Assembly: GCF_002797935.1 (NCBI RefSeq)
Contig: NZ_PGER01000001.1
Coordinates: 682,001 to 746,000 of the forward strand
Origin: Flavobacterium sp. 1
GTDB taxonomy: Bacteria > Bacteroidota > Bacteroidia > Flavobacteriales > Flavobacteriaceae
Direction of reading: 5' to 3'
Length of the DNA stretch: 64,000 bases
The position numbers and the translations under genes are program-made. Under the pieces are notes generated by a model. The model had not been told where the DNA came from. It saw nothing but the letters and a program-made list of their open reading frames with translations, and did no database searches. Within the stretch, counting starts at the first letter, position 1. Every line of letters begins with the position of its first letter. Positions 63,385 through 64,000 of this stretch are shown here, piece by piece.

Positions 63385-64000
63385 AATATTTATAGTATTG
63401 ATTTTTTTGAATGTTTATCAATTCCAATCTTGGGCACAGGATCAGAAAATGACTGACAATGAGATTACTGCTTTTAAGCAATCAGTGGCGTTGGTGTCTA
63501 AAAAAATAAAGACTTTAAGTACTGATTTTGTACAATACAAGCACCTTGATTTTCTATCAAAAGATATTGAAACTTCGGGGAAAATGATTTTCAAAGAACC
63601 AAATTCTTTGCTTTGGCAATATAAAAAGCCATACAGCTATACAATCGTTTTTAAGAATGGAAAAATACTTATTAATGATGAAGGAAAGAAAAGTGCTGTA
63701 GACATTGGAAGCAGTAAATTGTTTGGAAAAATCAATAAACTGATTGTTGGAAGCGTGAGTGGAGATTTATTTGATGATAAAGAATTCACGATTTCGTATT
63801 TTAAAAATAAAGATCAAAACATAGCCAAGTTTATTCCCAAAGATGCCACTCTTAAAAAATATATTAAGCAAATAGATTTAACTTTTGATAAAGAAGATGC
63901 GACTGTGATTCAGGTTAAATTATTAGAATCTTCAGCTGACTATACTCGAATTGTCTTAAAAAATAAAGTAATCAATGCCAAAGTAGATGAAGCTTCTTTT
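63374..64000 (+). CDS. LolA-like outer-membrane lipoprotein carrier protein, 3' end missing
   Basis: The frame is open from the ATG at 63374 to the end of the window (209 codons, no stop). It begins with a signal peptide (MKTKIFIVLIFLNVYQFQSWA, then Q) and continues with the LolA-type half-barrel: FKQSVALVSKKIKTLSTDFVQ, KMIFKEPNSLLWQYKKPYSY and KLLESSADYTRIVLKN. In aryl-polyene and flexirubin clusters a LolA homologue is thought to carry the pigment or a lipid intermediate across the periplasm. It overlaps the deacetylase gene by 11 bases. Confidence 0.88.
   Translation, partial: MKTKIFIVLIFLNVYQFQSWAQDQKMTDNEITAFKQSVALVSKKIKTLSTDFVQYKHLDFLSKDIETSGKMIFKEPNSLLWQYKKPYSYTIVFKNGKILINDEGKKSAVDIGSSKLFGKINKLIVGSVSGDLFDDKEFTISYFKNKDQNIAKFIPKDATLKKYIKQIDLTFDKEDATVIQVKLLESSADYTRIVLKNKVINAKVDEASF

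Overview
The window looks like a chromosomal segment of a Flavobacterium species (Bacteroidota). It is AT-rich, and many genes are preceded by the Bacteroidota promoter box TAnnTTTG. Typical flavobacterial neighbourhoods are present (coaBC - DUF4835 - recN; RprXY-like two-component pair; miaA), and so is a flexirubin-type pigment cluster whose ammonia-lyase closely resembles, from memory, the characterised F. johnsoniae tyrosine ammonia-lyase.

Layout. 1-9524: coenzyme A synthesis (coaBC, coaE), DNA repair (recN), two unrelated enoyl-ACP reductases side by side (fabV, fabI), a glycosyltransferase and a two-component system. 9580-15991, mostly minus strand: acyl-ACP thioesterase, miaA, a DnaQ/GIY-YIG nuclease, a four-helix-bundle protein bracketed by repeats, a YggS-type PLP protein carrying an in-frame palindromic insertion, a 3-hydroxyacyl-CoA dehydrogenase and a Gfo/Idh/MocA oxidoreductase. 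16159-32371: pcm, a 1249-residue TPR/transglutaminase-like secreted protein, a lipoprotein, fahA, glyA, miaE, guaC, a LytS/LytTR pair and small stress or hypothetical proteins. 32564-38280: a complete tripartite RND efflux operon.

38281-43227 is the accessory part. A DUF4142 lipoprotein gene lies between two 248-bp direct copies of the 3' end and terminator of the efflux outer-membrane gene. Next comes a 1032-residue protein that fuses a calcineurin-like metallophosphoesterase to a P-loop NTPase with STAND-like architecture, the best candidate here for an undescribed conflict or defence gene. It is followed by an AT-rich stretch with a spaced inverted repeat and the wreck of an AbiEi-like antitoxin-type regulator gene.

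43901-64000 (continuing past the end) is a flexirubin / aryl-polyene-dialkylresorcinol cluster. Two tailoring genes, a flavin-dependent halogenase-like enzyme and a methyltransferase, are read on the minus strand, divergent from the main operon. The main operon holds tyrosine ammonia-lyase (4-coumarate starter), ketoreductase, two acyl carrier proteins, three complete FabF-type ketosynthases, two ketosynthase-like proteins without the catalytic cysteine (probable chain-length-factor partners), two ApeP-like hot-dog dehydratases, DarA and DarB for the dialkylresorcinol half, an LpxL-like acyltransferase and a BtrH-like protein (both candidates for joining the halves as an ester), a thioesterase, an ABC-2 exporter, a polysaccharide-deacetylase-like membrane protein and the start of a LolA-like carrier. 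Close spacing and frequent overlaps suggest one long transcript from a TAnnTTTG box at 46433.

All assignments are from reading motifs and family memory; no database search was run. I saw no rRNA, tRNA, CRISPR array, intact insertion sequence or prophage.
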